In this document: in pieces, positions 32,242 to 43,139 of the stretch
Layout: the number at the start of each line of letters is the position of its first letter
How positions within the stretch are numbered: the first letter of the stretch is position 1
The notes under the pieces: model-generated
The model's input: the letters and a program-made list of their open reading frames with translations, nothing else
Told to the model about the DNA's origin: nothing
Databases searched by the model: none
Made by a program: the position numbers and the translations under genes
Assembly: GCA_022376925.1 (NCBI GenBank)
Contig: JAIOJX010000004.1
Coordinates: 7,502,001 to 7,566,000 of the forward strand
DNA length: 64,000 nucleotides
Reading direction: 5' to 3'
Origin: Tragulus kanchil
Lineage: Eukaryota; Chordata; Mammalia; Artiodactyla; Tragulidae

Positions 32242-33044
32242 AGCTACAATAATAGACAATGTTTAATTATGGAAAGTGTTTGGGAATTGGCATTTATTTT
32301 TCCACGAATAAAATCATGCCACCTGATGTGAAGTTATAAAAGAAACTATAAACCAGAATGGTCACATATAAGACATGGACACACCTGATCCTGAATTGGG
32401 ACAAATAAAAAATACCATCTCTTTACGTTAAAGGATATTCTAAAGAAAAGAAGAAAGAAATAAGTTAGAAGAAACTTAGAGATAGTTAGATTGGTAAAAA
32501 TCTGGACATATTTAGAAGAAAGAAAGGCATAGAGGGAAGAAGACTGCATCTCCCACCTTTGGAGACCAGCAACGTTTGACTGGAAACTTCCTTCATAAAA
32601 CTTTCCCAGAACACGCATGTAGATGTTTGCCTGCCTTCTGCATTCTCACAGGGCTTCTGTAATCCTGTGATCATATTACCTCTACTGTATGTACTTATCT
32701 TTGCCAGAAGCTTGTAAGCTCTATGATTTCATCACAAAATGTTTATCTTCAAATGTGACATGTGCCACAAACAGAGAGATTAAAGGAAGACTGAAGATCT
32801 GAGTTTGTGCTCTTGGAAACTGCTGGCTTCAAGGAAATAGGAAAACTGTCCCTCCGGCCCAGATGTCCAAGCCCCTCTTAAAGCCTCACGTGGCAGGGTC
32901 ATGTAGGACGGATCTGTGCACAGGAAGAAGGCTGTTGTGTATCATCTTTGACAGTGGCACCTCCCTCTGTTAGTGAGGATGCTGGTTTGCCATAGGATGC
33001 TGACTCCTATGCTAACTTCCAAAGGTTATTTGCCCCTCACTGAC

Positions 33045-33450
33045 AAGCTTCTAAGAACCTGGCCTTTGCTTTGCTTCTCTGACACCCCAAGGATGTGTGT
33101 ACCTCAGAATCATTCAACTTAGAGTTCTCTCTGCCTGGAAACTTGTTCCTAGACCTGGGCAGATTAGGCCCCAACCTTTACTTATGCATCAGCTTCAAAA
33201 TATCACTCCCTCCAGAAGGATACAACTCACTACCCTACAAAATTAGCACTCCTGCCTAATGTGTGCTGCATTTTTCATCACCCTTTTTATTCTTACAGCA
33301 TTTATCACTATCAGGAATTACTTTTTTTTGGACTCATTTATTTCCTGTTTCTCCACTGAGAGTTTCAAGAGAGTCTGCCCATTCTGTTCCTGGCCAGTGT
33401 TCACACTAGTGCCTGGAACACAAAGGATATTCCATGAGTGCATATCTATG
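33045..33450 (+). mobile_element. Ancient L2 LINE 3' end (left copy)
   Basis: Ordered matches to the L2 3' region: 'tgcctggaaacttgttccta' near 33133, 'ctccctccagaaggatacaa' near 33205, 'tttcatcaccctttttattc', then 'gtgcctggaacacaaaggat' at about 33410, like the common 'gtgcctggcacatagtaggt'. No intact frame. Confidence 0.65.
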
Positions 33451-33629
33451 GAATAGTGAGTGCAATGCAGAAATGTTTCTTTAGCATCTACCATTGGGTT
33501 GGAATTGTATTGAGCGCTTTCAAATCACGCGGGAAACTCTATTCAATGTTCTGTCATGACCTAGAAGGGAAGGAAGTCCAAAAGAGAGGGGATATATATG
33601 CTGTGAATTGTGAAGCTAGTGAAGACTCT

Positions 33630-33716
33630 TCAAACAGACTCTTGAGAAGACTCTTGTCTCTCTTGGAAAACAAGGTCAAACCCATCAATCCTGGAACAAG
33701 TCTGAATATTCATTGG
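33630..33716 (+). pseudogene. BovB fragment start (left copy, pair 11)
   Basis: The sequence around 33640-33692 matches the beginning of the BovB fragment at 34782, then breaks down at the pair 11 joint with about ten bases deleted. Confidence 0.7.
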
Positions 33717-34196
33717 ACCAGCAACGTTTGACTGGAAACTTCCTTCATAAAACTTTCCCAGAACACGCATGTAGATGTTTGCCTGCCTTCTGCATTCTCA
33801 CAGGGCTTCTGTAATCCTGTGATCATATTACCTCTACTGTATGTACTTATCTTTGCCAGAAGCTTGTAAGCTCTATGATTTCATCACAAAATGTTTATCT
33901 TCAAATGTGACATGTGCCACAAACAGAGAGATTAAAGGAAGACTGAAGATCTGAGTTTGTGCTCTTGGAAACTGCTGGCTTCAAGGAAATAGGAAAACTG
34001 TCCCTCCGGCCCAGATGTCCAACCCCCTCTTAAAGCCTCACGTGGCAGGGTCATGTAGGACGGATCTGTGCACAGGAAGAAGGCTGTTGTGTATCATCTT
34101 TGACAGTGGCACCTCCCTCTGTTAGTGAGGATGCTGGTTTGCCATAGGATGCTGACTCCTATGCTAACTTCCAAAGGTTATTTGCCCCTCACTGAC

Positions 34197-34602
34197 AAGC
34201 TTCTAAGAACCTGGCCTTTGCTTTGCTTCTCTGACACCCCAAGGATGTGTGTACCTCAGAATCATTCAACTTAGAGTTCTCTCTGCCTGGAAACTTGTTC
34301 CTAGACCTGGGCAGATTAGGCCCCAACCTTTACTTATGCATCAGCTTCAAAATATCACTCCCTCCAGAAGGATACAACTCACTACCCTACAAAATTAGCA
34401 CTCCTGCCTAATGTGTGCTGCATTTTTCATCACCCTTTTTATTCTTACAGCATTTATCACTATCAGGAATTACTTTTTTTTGGACTCATTTATTTCCTGT
34501 TTCTCCACTGAGAGTTTCAAGAGAGTCTGCCCATTCTGTTCCTGGCCAGTGTTCACACTAGTGCCTGGAACACAAAGGATATTCCATGAGTGCATATCTA
34601 TG
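34197..34602 (+). mobile_element. Ancient L2 LINE 3' end (right copy, pair 11)
   Basis: Same L2 remnant as 33045-33450, duplicated with its flanks. Confidence 0.65.
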
Positions 34603-34781
34603 GAATAGTGAGTGCAATGCAGAAATGTTTCTTTAGCATCTACCATGTGGTTGGAATTGTATTGAGCGCTTTCAAATACCGCGGGAAACTCTATTCAATG
34701 TTCTGTCATGACCTAGAAGGGAAGGAAGTCCAAAAGAGAGGGGATATATATGCTGTGAATTGTGAAGCTAGTGAAGACTCT

Positions 34782-35135
34782 TCAAACAGACTCTTGAGAA
34801 GACTCTTGTCTCTCTTGGAAAACAAGGTCAAACCCATCAATCCTAAAGGAAATCAAGTCTGAATATTCATTGGAAGGACTGATGCTGAAGATGAAACTCC
34901 AATACATTGGCCACTTGTATAGGAAGTGATGACTCATGGGAAAATATCCTGATTCTGGGAAAGATTGAGGACAAGAGGAGAAGGGGATGAAAGAGGATGA
35001 AATGGTTGGATGGCATCACTGACTCAATGGACAGAGGAGGCTCTGGGAGATGGTGAAGGGCAGGGAAGCCTGATGTGCTGCAATCCAGGAGTTGCAGGGA
35101 GTCAGACACGACCTAGCGAATGAACAACAACAATA
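34782..35135 (+). pseudogene. BovB LINE 3' end
   Basis: Plus-strand BovB C-terminal part: 'gaatattcattggaaggact' near 34861, 'atgaaactccaatacattgg' near 34890, 'ggatggcatcactgactcaa' near 35008, ending 'agtcagacacgacctagcga' at 35100 and the terminal 'aacaacaacaa' at 35124-35132. Many stops and small indels. An L1 3' end follows directly. Confidence 0.88.
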
Positions 35136-35225
35136 TGTATATATAGGCTGATTCACTTTGTTGTACAGCAAAAACTAACTTAACATTGTAAAGCCACTAT
35201 ACTCCAATAAAAAGTTTTAGAAAAA
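35136..35225 (+). mobile_element. Short L1 3' end
   Basis: Resembles the last ~85 bases of an artiodactyl L1: 'gctgattcactttgttgtac' near 35149 and 'cactatactccaataaaaag' at about 35194. Confidence 0.75.
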
Positions 35226-35287
35226 CCGAATACTTTGTCTCATTTGACTCTCAGTTTTAAAAGAGGCATTCTTTTTTGTTTTTTTTT

Positions 35288-35720
35288 CTGTGATCGATCA
35301 CGCAGTCCAAATCTTTGTGACTCCGTGGATTATACCCTGCCAGCCTCTTTGGTGCATGAAATTCTCCAGGCAAGAATGCTGGTATGGGATGTTTGAAATG
35401 GATAACAAACAAAAATTGATTGTGTAGCACATGGAACTCTGATCAATGTTATGTACTAGCCTGGAAGGGAAGGGGATTTGAAGGACAATGGATACATGTA
35501 TATATATGGCCAAGCCCCTTGACTGTTCACCTGAAACTATCACAAAATTGTTAATTGGCTGTACCCCAATACAAAATGCTTTTTGTGTTAAAAAAAAAAA
35601 AAAGAATGCTGGAATGGGTTGCCATTTTCTTCTCCTGGGGATCTTCAGGCCAGGGATTGAACCTGCATCTCCTGTACTGCAGGCAGATTCTTTATCCCCG
35701 AGCCACTGGGGAATTAAATG
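35288..35720 (-). mobile_element. Bov-tA-type SINE split by an L1 insertion
   Basis: Left part 35288-35382 is the SINE tail side ('gactccgtggattataccct', 'attctccaggcaagaatgct'). Right part 35602-35720 is the body and tRNA-like head ('gggttgccattttcttctcc', 'actgcaggcagattctttat', 'gagccactggggaa'). Joined across the insert they form one reverse-oriented ruminant SINE. Confidence 0.9.
35383..35601 (+). mobile_element. 5'-truncated L1 3' end inserted in SINE
   Basis: About 215 bases of L1 3' UTR ('agcacatggaactctgatca', 'ctgaaactatcacaaaattg') ending in a 12-14 base A-run. It is flanked by a direct repeat AAGAATGCTGG at 35372-35382 and 35602-35612. The repeat may extend to ~20 bases with two mismatches. 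This is a textbook target-primed insertion. Confidence 0.9.
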
Positions 35721-36284
35721 AAGTGAAGAATAAGCCTCAGAGGGGTGAAGTAATCTGCCTAAGTTTACTCAGTATGTATGGAAGGAAGAAAGGTAGGCAG
35801 GCAAGCACACACCTAGAGAGGGGAAATCAGATCCACCCAGAGACAGAAACCATGTTTATTTCATTTCACCATACAATTTTAGTGTACATCAACCTCTCTT
35901 TAGGCTAGGTGAGCAGTATAGTTTGTGACTCTCAGGTCTGACCTTTTGAAAGTATCTTGCTTACTGTTGGAATCAATACTTTTTATGTCAAGCTGTCTTT
36001 TTTTCACCACCGATCTGACATACTCTTCTCATGTAACTCTGCCTTCTTTGATCCCAGCTGAAGACTGTCATCCTCCATTTGAGACAGGACAAAATTCAAA
36101 GTGAAGATTATTACCATTAATTCCCCACCTCAGTCAGGAGTCTACCACCTCAATTTGAAGGAACTTACAGTTTCAGTTGGTATTTTTAAAAACGCAAAAA
36201 GCAGCTCACTCCCTTTGGGCAATCTGATGCTTGCACACTGTCCTTTTTATGATCATATCAGTCAGATACTGTTCTCCTGCTGTG
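35721..36284. other. Unrecognised single-copy non-coding sequence
   Basis: No gene. Small ORFs only; no repeat family recognised. Confidence 0.35.
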
Positions 36285-36640
36285 TTCTGGGTGGAATCTT
36301 ACATGGCTTCCCATGGCGCATAAAGTCCAGTCCTATCTGCTCGTTGCCTCTTTCTTCATCCCTACCTCCTACCATTCTCACATCATGTCTCAACAATTAA
36401 CTTCCGATTTGTTTCCAGGTAGTGGTTTGCAATCTCCAGCATCTTCTATCAAAATACCCTTCAGCTACCTTTTCATCTGCTCTAATTCTTCTCTCTTTTT
36501 AAGATGTTTTTCCTAAATGTGGTTTCCTCTATAAAGCTTTCACAGGTTATCCACATTTTCTTGGCCAACCTTGATATCTCTTTACTGATATTTACAGTGT
36601 ACCTTGTAATACTTCTATAATAATTACATTGCATTTTCAT
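36285..36640 (+). mobile_element. Ancient L2 LINE remnant
   Basis: 'catggcttcccatggcgcat' then 'aaagtccagtcctatctgct' at 36303-36344 matches the L2 'gctccccattgcc...ataaagtccaaactcct' block. 'cctacctcctaccattctca' near 36361 and 'tttcctctataaagctttca' near 36523 follow in L2 order. Confidence 0.7.
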
Positions 36641-36729
36641 GAATCATATTTGGTTTTTCTTTCTACTATATTACTAGCAATTTGAGGCCAATTATCTGTC
36701 TTACGCTAGGAGTAACAGAAAAAGTGCAT

Positions 36730-37010
36730 ATTTATTCAGTGCTTACAAAGTATTAGGCCTTGTATCAGATACTTTATATATATTATTTTTAATTCAAGAA
36801 ATAATAGCATTACTATAGATTGAGCATATGTGCTCCATTGAGTAGATGATTTTGGAGATATCACTCAGACACAATTTTGAATTCTCATAAAATTACATAA
36901 TAGGTGCCATTATTCCCATTCCACAGATGGATAAGTAAAGTCCAGAGATGTTAAATCAGTCACTCAAGGCAAAGAACTTGCAAACAACAGAGCCATGATT
37001 CAAACTAAAA
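36730..37010 (-). mobile_element. MIR SINE remnant (left copy)
   Basis: Reverse-oriented MIR: 'tattcagtgcttacaaagta' at 36733, 'tattcccattccacagatgg' near 36911, then a degenerate 'aaggcaaagaacttgcaaac'. Spaced further apart than normal, so interrupted or composite. Confidence 0.65.
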
Positions 37011-37399
37011 AGAAATGTTCATTCTATATTGGGTTATGTAAACATGGAAATATCTATGTTTCAGTATATCACCTATTCAATCTCATCTATCCAAAGACTT
37101 GCTAAGCAAATCAAACTAACCATTTTATACTCCACAGACTCACTCACTCCACTCACTTCTGACACATGTCTCCCTTGGCTCAACCTGAAAGGTCGGCATT
37201 CTTCCTCTTTGTCTATACAAGTATATCCCCAAAGACCAAGTTCATATTTTATTTAGCATTTTTCTTTTAGTTTTCTTTAAGTTCATATTTTAGGACCACA
37301 AATTGGAAATTGCAACAAAATTTTTCTAACTTTGACATGACTATTTAGTGGTGAATCTTGTTACATCTTCAACATGCAGTTGAAAAATGGATGATATAG

Positions 37400-37570
37400 G
37401 AGGAAACCAGCTGCCTAGAGCTCAGTGCCAGAGTTCAACAGCCTTTATTCAAGTACCAGCCCTTTGACTTTGGGGTCATATTCAAGCCTCAGTTTTCTTT
37501 TCTGTAAAATGAGGACAGCCTTATTACCTAACCTAACAAGCTATGAAGCAGTCAATAGGAATTAAATCAG
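37400..37570 (+). mobile_element. MIR SINE remnant (left copy)
   Basis: Forward MIR: 'tgactttggggtcatattca' at 37467, 'agcctcagttttcttttctg' at 37484, 'taaaatgaggacagccttat' at 37505. Repeated at about 38499-38670 by pair 12. Confidence 0.75.
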
Positions 37571-37829
37571 CACTTTCACTTCTGTATTTCACAGGTACCT
37601 TTAAAAGTAATCCACTTTTTTTAAATATTTTTCCAAAATTACAGGTTATCCACATTTTCTTGGCCAACCTTGATATCTCTTTACTGATATTTACAGTGTA
37701 CCTTGTAATACTTCTATAATAATTACATTGCATTTTCATGAATCATATTTGGTTTTTCTTTCTACTATATTACTAGCAATTTGAGGCCAATTATCTGTCT
37801 TACGCTAGGAGTAACAGAAAAAGTGCATA

Positions 37830-38105
37830 TTTATTCAGTGCTTACAAAGTATTAGGCCTTGTATCAGATACTTTATATACATTATTTTTAATTCAAGAAA
37901 TAATAGCATTACTATAGATTGAGCATATGTGCTCCATTGAGTAGATGATTTTGGAGATATCACTCAGACACAATTTTGAATTCTCATAAAATTACATAAT
38001 AGGTGCCATTATTCCCATTCCACAGATGGATAAGTAAAGTCCAGAGATGTTAAATCAGTCACTCAAGGCAAAGAACTTGCAAACAACAGAGCCATGATTC
38101 AAACT
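37830..38105 (-). mobile_element. MIR SINE remnant (right copy, pair 12)
   Basis: Copy of 36730-37010 in the duplicated block. Confidence 0.65.
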
Positions 38106-38498
38106 AAAAAGAAATGTTCATTCTATATTGGGTTATGTAAACATGGAAATATCTATGTTTCAGTATATCACCTATTCAATCTCATCTATCCAAAGACTTG
38201 CTAAGCAAATCAAACTAACCATTTTATACTCCACAGACTCACTCACTCCACTCACTTCTGACACATGTCTCCCTTGGCTCAACCTGAAAGGTCGGCATTC
38301 TTCCTCTTTGTCTATACAAGTATATCCCCAAAGACCAAGTTCATATTTTATTTAGCATTTTTCTTTTAGTTTTCTTTAAGTTCATATTTTAGGACCACAA
38401 ATTGGAAATTGCAACAAAATTTTTCTAACTTTGACATGACTATTTAGTGGTGAATCTTGTTACATCTTCAACATGCAGTTGAAAAATGGATGATATAG

Positions 38499-38670
38499 GA
38501 GGAAACCAGCTGCCTAGAGCTCAGTGCCAGAGTTCAACAGCCTTTATTCAAGTACCAGCCCTTTTGACTTTGGGGTCATATTCAAGCCTCAGTTTTCTTT
38601 TCTGTAAAATGAGGACAGCATTATTACCTAACCTAACAAGCTATGAAGCAGTCAATAGGAATTAAATCAG
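38499..38670 (+). mobile_element. MIR SINE remnant (right copy, pair 12)
   Basis: Copy of 37400-37570 in the duplicated block. Confidence 0.75.
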
Positions 38671-38719
38671 CACTTTCACTTCTGTTATTAGCATAGATTT
38701 TGCCTCATACTAAGGGCTC

Positions 38720-38860
38720 AAGATATATATATCTATATCTATATATATGTATATATGTATACATACATATATGCATATCATATGTATATATGTGTGTATA
38801 TCTGTGTATCTATATATGTATATGTGAGTGTGCTTGTGTGTATGTATGTATGTATGTATG

Positions 38861-38901
<41 letters not shown>
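38720..38901. repeat. Compound microsatellite (TATA/TATG/TA)n
   Basis: A degenerate TA/TATG-rich part (38720-38838) runs into a clean (GTAT)n tract of about seven units (38839-38866) and then a long (TA)n tract of about 17 units to 38900. ORFs of 64-109 residues here are low-complexity Tyr/Ile/Cys repeats and not genes. Confidence 0.95.
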
Positions 38902-38904
<3 letters not shown>

Positions 38905-39079
38905 CTTGTATTATTATCTCATTAGATAAGAGGTCATCAGTACTAAAGTGGATTAAATTGGTGAGTTTACAAATGGAAAAACAGGCCAAGAAAGAAAAAG
39001 TTACTGATTCAGTCACAGTACTCAACTAAGAATTGCATCTAAGATGGTATGACTTCCAACGTCAAACAATTATTTATGT

Positions 39080-39290
39080 GTCTGTGCTCAGCTGCTCAGT
39101 CATGTCTGACTCTGAGACCCATGGATGGTAGCCTGCTAGGCTCTTCTGTCCATGGGGTTTTCCAGGCAAGAATACTGGAGTGGGGTGCCATTTCCTTCTC
39201 TAGGGGATCTTCCCGACCCAGGGATCAAACCTGTATCTTTTGCATTTGCAGGCAGATTCTTTACCACTAGCACCACCTGGGAAACCAAAC
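39080..39290 (-). mobile_element. Bov-tA-type SINE
   Basis: Reverse-oriented ruminant SINE: 'tgctcagctgctcagtcatg' at 39085, 'ccaggcaagaatactggagt' at 39162, 'cccgacccagggatcaaacc' near 39212, 'tttaccactagcaccacctg' head end near 39260-39281. The 65-residue ORFs across it are SINE translations. Confidence 0.92.
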
Positions 39291-39962
39291 TGTTTATGAA
39301 GTTGTTTCTATCTGATAAAGACATGCAATACATGGTAGGAATACTTACTTAATCTTCTATAATATTCTTCATAGCTTCTAAACAAGTACACATTAAATGT
39401 TTTCCAAATAATGAATTTCAGAGTTTTTAGATTTTATTTAGCTGAATCTTAACATTTGGCACTGTTTTCTTCTGCCATGACCTTGGCTTCCTTTGAGACT
39501 GAGAACAGAGCTAGAGAATAGCAACATTATATTCAGAAAGGAGAAGAAAGGAGGAGGAAATGATGAAAGAGAGGCCCATTATGAACAACTCTAGAAATAG
39601 AATCACAAGACTTGCAAATTCTAAGCATCTGGAGAAGGAATCAGACTTATTACAGGAAATGGCTATTTACTGAGAGATGAAGGGACTTGGTTTCCCTAAT
39701 TCCAGGCTTTCTAAGCCTTATGTTTCTAAGTTTCAAAGAAAATGCAAATTGAAGAGAGAATAAAATCAGTTCTATTTCTTAAAATTTCTCTTATCTAATC
39801 AAGACAAACTTCCCCTAGACTTCTAGCCCACAGTGAACAATTTCCTCTTTAAAGTCCAAAGACAGAGTCTGATAAGTCTCTCAGAATTGTACAGCTTCAA
39901 TGTATAACTCTGCTTCTGTGAACCACCATTAACAAAATTAGGAAGGAAATGCAGTTTATCAT
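39291..39962. other. Unrecognised single-copy non-coding sequence
   Basis: No coding potential or repeat recognised. Confidence 0.4.
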
Positions 39963-40233
39963 CCCCTATCTATGAGTCATCTTTGCTTTCTGCTCATCTC
40001 AAGCACTAATTCATCGTCCTTCACCAGGCTCTCACGCCACATACCACCCTATGGATGCCCAAGCCTTTTCCAGAGGACAATACTCCACCAACTCATGTTC
40101 CTAGAGCTCAATATTCACCATCTTCTCTCACCATCCTGATACTCTTAATATGAGAATCACAACTCTACTGTAATATCCTGGACAGTGGGGTCTTGTCTTA
40201 TGAATAAATTTCTCCTAAAATAGCAGAAAGAAT

Positions 40234-40316
40234 TATTGGATTGGCCAAAACATTCGTTCAGGGTTTTCAGAAAGATCGTACAGAAAAGCCCAAATGAATT
40301 TTTGGCCAATCGAATA
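40234..40316. mobile_element. Palindromic mariner-like MITE (left copy)
   Basis: About 79 bases (40236-40314) forming an imperfect palindrome: the left arm TTGGATTGGCCAAAACATTC is mirrored by the right arm ending TTTTTGGCCAATCGAA. It is flanked by TA on both sides (40234-40235 and 40315-40316), the mariner/Tc1 target duplication. It resembles the short hairpin-like mariner derivatives common in ruminant genomes. Carries no transposase. Confidence 0.8.
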
Positions 40317-40604
40317 CATCGTCAAAAGTCAGTCCATATTTGGTAGGCATGTAGATCAGCAAAAAATGAAGAAATTTACTAAATATCAGAATGGAAGAGC
40401 TATGCGTATAACTCGTGGCTAATACAGTAGCTTATTCCTTGCTCCTTTCATTTTAGTAAGATATTTCTTTTTTTTTCCAAGTGCAGTATTTCTACAGAAG
40501 ATATGTGAGACAAACGCCTCTCTTCATATCCTCCAACAATGCCTGTAGACAGTCACATGCTCCACACATTTAGCAAGATCTGGATATGTGTGAAGTAGAA
40601 TCAT

Positions 40605-40820
40605 CTGTGCTGTGCTAAGTTGCTTCAGTCGTGTCTGACTCTCTGTGACCCATGGACTGTAGCCCACCGGGTACTTTTGTCCTAGGGATTCTCCAGGCAA
40701 GAATATTGGCGAGGGTTGCTGTGCCCTTCTCCAAGGATCTTCCTGACCCAGAGATGGAACTCATGTATCTTATGTCTAGTGCATTGGCAGGTGGGATCTT
40801 TATCACTGGGAAGCCTTATC
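40605..40820 (-). mobile_element. Bov-tA-type SINE (left copy)
   Basis: Reverse-oriented: 'gtgctaagttgcttcagtcg' at about 40611, 'gactctctgtgacccatgga', 'attctccaggcaagaatatt' at 40689, 'tcctgacccagagatggaac' at 40740, 'tatcactgggaagcc' near 40801. Confidence 0.92.
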
Positions 40821-40825
40821 TTCTT

Positions 40826-41080
40826 CTAATACCCCAAGTTAGGAGTTAGGGTTAGGAGGTTTAAACCTGCTCTTCTTTTGATGAATTCATACCATACCTC
40901 AGACACTCCTAATGGATATATAAACACAGAAAAAACTAACAATAGCAACAGAAAGAAAAAAAAACAATAAAAATAACAATATTGTACAGATGATTCTGTG
41001 TGTACAATAACAGAAAAAAGGCAGAAAAAGTAACAATAACAAAAACTAAATAACAAATGATAAAGCTAAATGTAAGGGGG
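40826..41080. other. A-rich low-complexity tract (left copy)
   Basis: (AACAAT/AAAAC)-like A-rich sequence. The Phe/Tyr/Cys-rich minus-strand ORF here (repeated at 41962-42192) is its translation and not a gene. Confidence 0.6.
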
Positions 41081-41369
41081 GAAAATGAAAATGCTTTTCC
41101 CCTATCTATGAGTCATCTTTGCTTTCTGCTCATCTCAAGCACTAATTCATCGTCCTTCACCAGGCTCTCACGCCACATACCACCCTATGGATGCCCAAGC
41201 CTTTTCCAGAGGACAATACTCCACCAACTCATGTTCCTAGAGCTCAATATTCACCATCTTCTCTCACCATCCTGATACTCTTAATATGAGAATCACAACT
41301 CTACTGTAATATCCTGGACAGTGGGGTCTTGTCTTATGAATAAATTTCTCCTAAAATAGCAGAAAGAAT

Positions 41370-41452
41370 TATTGGATTGGCCAAAACATTCGTTCAGGGT
41401 TTTCAGAAAGATCGTACAGAAAAGCCCAAATGAATTTTTGGCCAATCGAATA
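41370..41452. mobile_element. Palindromic mariner-like MITE (right copy, pair 13)
   Basis: Copy of 40234-40316 shifted by 1136 bases with the surrounding block. Confidence 0.8.
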
Positions 41453-41740
41453 CATCGTCAAAAGTCAGTCCATATTTGGTAGGCATGTAGATCAGCAAAA
41501 AATGAAGAAATTTACTAAATATCAGAATGGAAGAGCTATGCGTATAACTCGTGGCTAATACAGTAGCTTATTCCTTGCTCCTTTCATTTTAGTAAGATAT
41601 TTCTTTTTTTTTCCAAGTGCAGTATTTCTACAGAAGATATGTGAGACAAACGCCTCTCTTCATATCCTCCAACAATGCCTGTAGACAGTCACATGCTCCA
41701 CACATTTAGCAAGATCTGGATATGTGTGAAGTAGAATCAT

Positions 41741-41956
41741 CTGTGCTGTGCTAAGTTGCTTCAGTCGTGTCTGACTCTCTGTGACCCATGGACTGTAGCC
41801 CACCGGGTACTTTTGTCCTAGGGATTCTCCAGGCAAGAATATTGGCGAGGGTTGCTGTGCCCTTCTCCAAGGATCTTCCTGACCCAGAGATGGAACTCAT
41901 GTATCTTATGTCTAGTGCATTGGCAGGTGGGATCTTTATCACTGGGAAGCCTTATC
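41741..41956 (-). mobile_element. Bov-tA-type SINE (right copy, pair 13)
   Basis: Copy of 40605-40820 in the duplicated block. Confidence 0.92.
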
Positions 41957-42216
41957 TTCTTCTAATACCCCAAGTTAGGAGTTAGGGTTAGGAGGTTTAA
42001 ACCTGCTCTTCTTTTGATGAATTCATACCATACCTCAGACACTCCTAATGGATATATAAACACAGAAAAAACTAACAATAGCAACAGAAAGAAAAAAAAA
42101 CAATAAAAATAACAATATTGTACAGATGATTCTGTGTGTACAATAACAGAAAAAAGGCAGAAAAAGTAACAATAACAAAAACTAAATAACAAATGATAAA
42201 GCTAAATGTAAGGGGG

Positions 42217-43139
42217 ATAAAGGGAAAAAGTTAGAAAATAGAGGACTTGAGTTCAAAATATCTATTCTAGAACAGACTTTGTCCAGAGCCAACAGATGAA
42301 CCTCATTCAGGGAAAAATGAGAATTCAAAAGTTTGTGGGGAAAAAGCAAAGATATAATCACTCTTAAAAGAACTATGATAGGTAACTGACACTGATATAA
42401 AAGGAGCTTTGTACCCTAAATGTGAAGACCTGCATTTGTCTTCTACTTCAACACACATTTTCATTCCAGGGTCTGAGTCATCTATTTCATTACTGTAAAT
42501 CATGTATGTCATGTACCAAATGAAAAAGTCAACTGCAAAATGCTGCAAGTGCTCATTTTTAATGAGAGGGAGGCCACAATTCCTCTAAAGAAATATCATT
42601 ACTGGGGAAGATCATCAGGACCCTCTGTGAAGAGACTTTCTCTTTCCTCCACTCCCACAGAGAGAAGGATCAGGGGGCCAGAGGAAGCTCCTCCCTCATA
42701 GCCTATGCTGAGCTTTCATCAGTTCTATGCCACCATTAGGCATTTGCAATATCTAAAGATTTGAGGCATCGAATGATTCACTCACTTTCTGCAGCCAGCC
42801 GACAGATCACACAGTGACCATGGCTCTGTGATAACATGAGCCAGTTGTTCAAAAGTCAGAACTATTTCAATTTGTCTCTTCCTTTTCAATATAAGCTTCT
42901 TTCCAAAGGGGCTATAAACTACTCTGGTTGAAGCTGTTTCCTTTCATCAAAACTCCCTCAGGTGAAAGACAAGGCAAACATTAGCCAGTATGACAATGGT
43001 ATTGGAGGGTTTTGATTTCTTTCTTGTTGCAAAAGAAGAATGAAATTCTGACCTGGAGACCATCTGGTAGGACATTCACAGCTTGCTTCCTATGGTCTTA
43101 ATATTTATATTGTAAAAATGTCTAGAGCAGTACCATTAA
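42217..43139. other. Unrecognised single-copy non-coding sequence
   Basis: No gene or repeat recognised across about 920 bases. Confidence 0.4.

Larger units (their letters stand above)
30722..32877. repeat. Direct duplication pair 10
   Basis: 30722-31770 recurs at 31826-32877 (spacing 1104). It holds BovB sequence and non-coding flank. The joint 31771-31825 is a mosaic of short pieces found nearby. Confidence 0.95.
32564..34845. repeat. Direct duplication pair 11
   Basis: 32564-33692 recurs at 33716-34845 (spacing 1152). The joint 33693-33715 matches 34854-34875, the sequence that follows the right copy, minus about ten bases. Small differences occur near 33505/34657 and 33528/34680. Carries an L2-like copy and the start of a BovB fragment. 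Confidence 0.95.
36542..38685. repeat. Direct duplication pair 12
   Basis: 36542-37585 recurs at 37641-38685 (spacing 1099) with only a few differences. The linker 37586-37640 is T-rich. Carries two MIR-like copies. Confidence 0.95.
39963..42216. repeat. Direct duplication pair 13
   Basis: 39963-41080 recurs at 41099-42216 (spacing 1136). The unit includes a palindromic MITE and a complete Bov-tA-type SINE, so both appear twice. Confidence 0.95.

Noticed and set aside
31242..32618. A 90-residue minus-strand ORF present twice
   Set aside because: Copied with duplication pair 10; no start context or domain supporting a gene.
38700..39029. ORFs of 64-109 residues on both strands rich in Tyr, Ile and Cys
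   Set aside because: They translate the TATG/TA microsatellite; low complexity, not genes.
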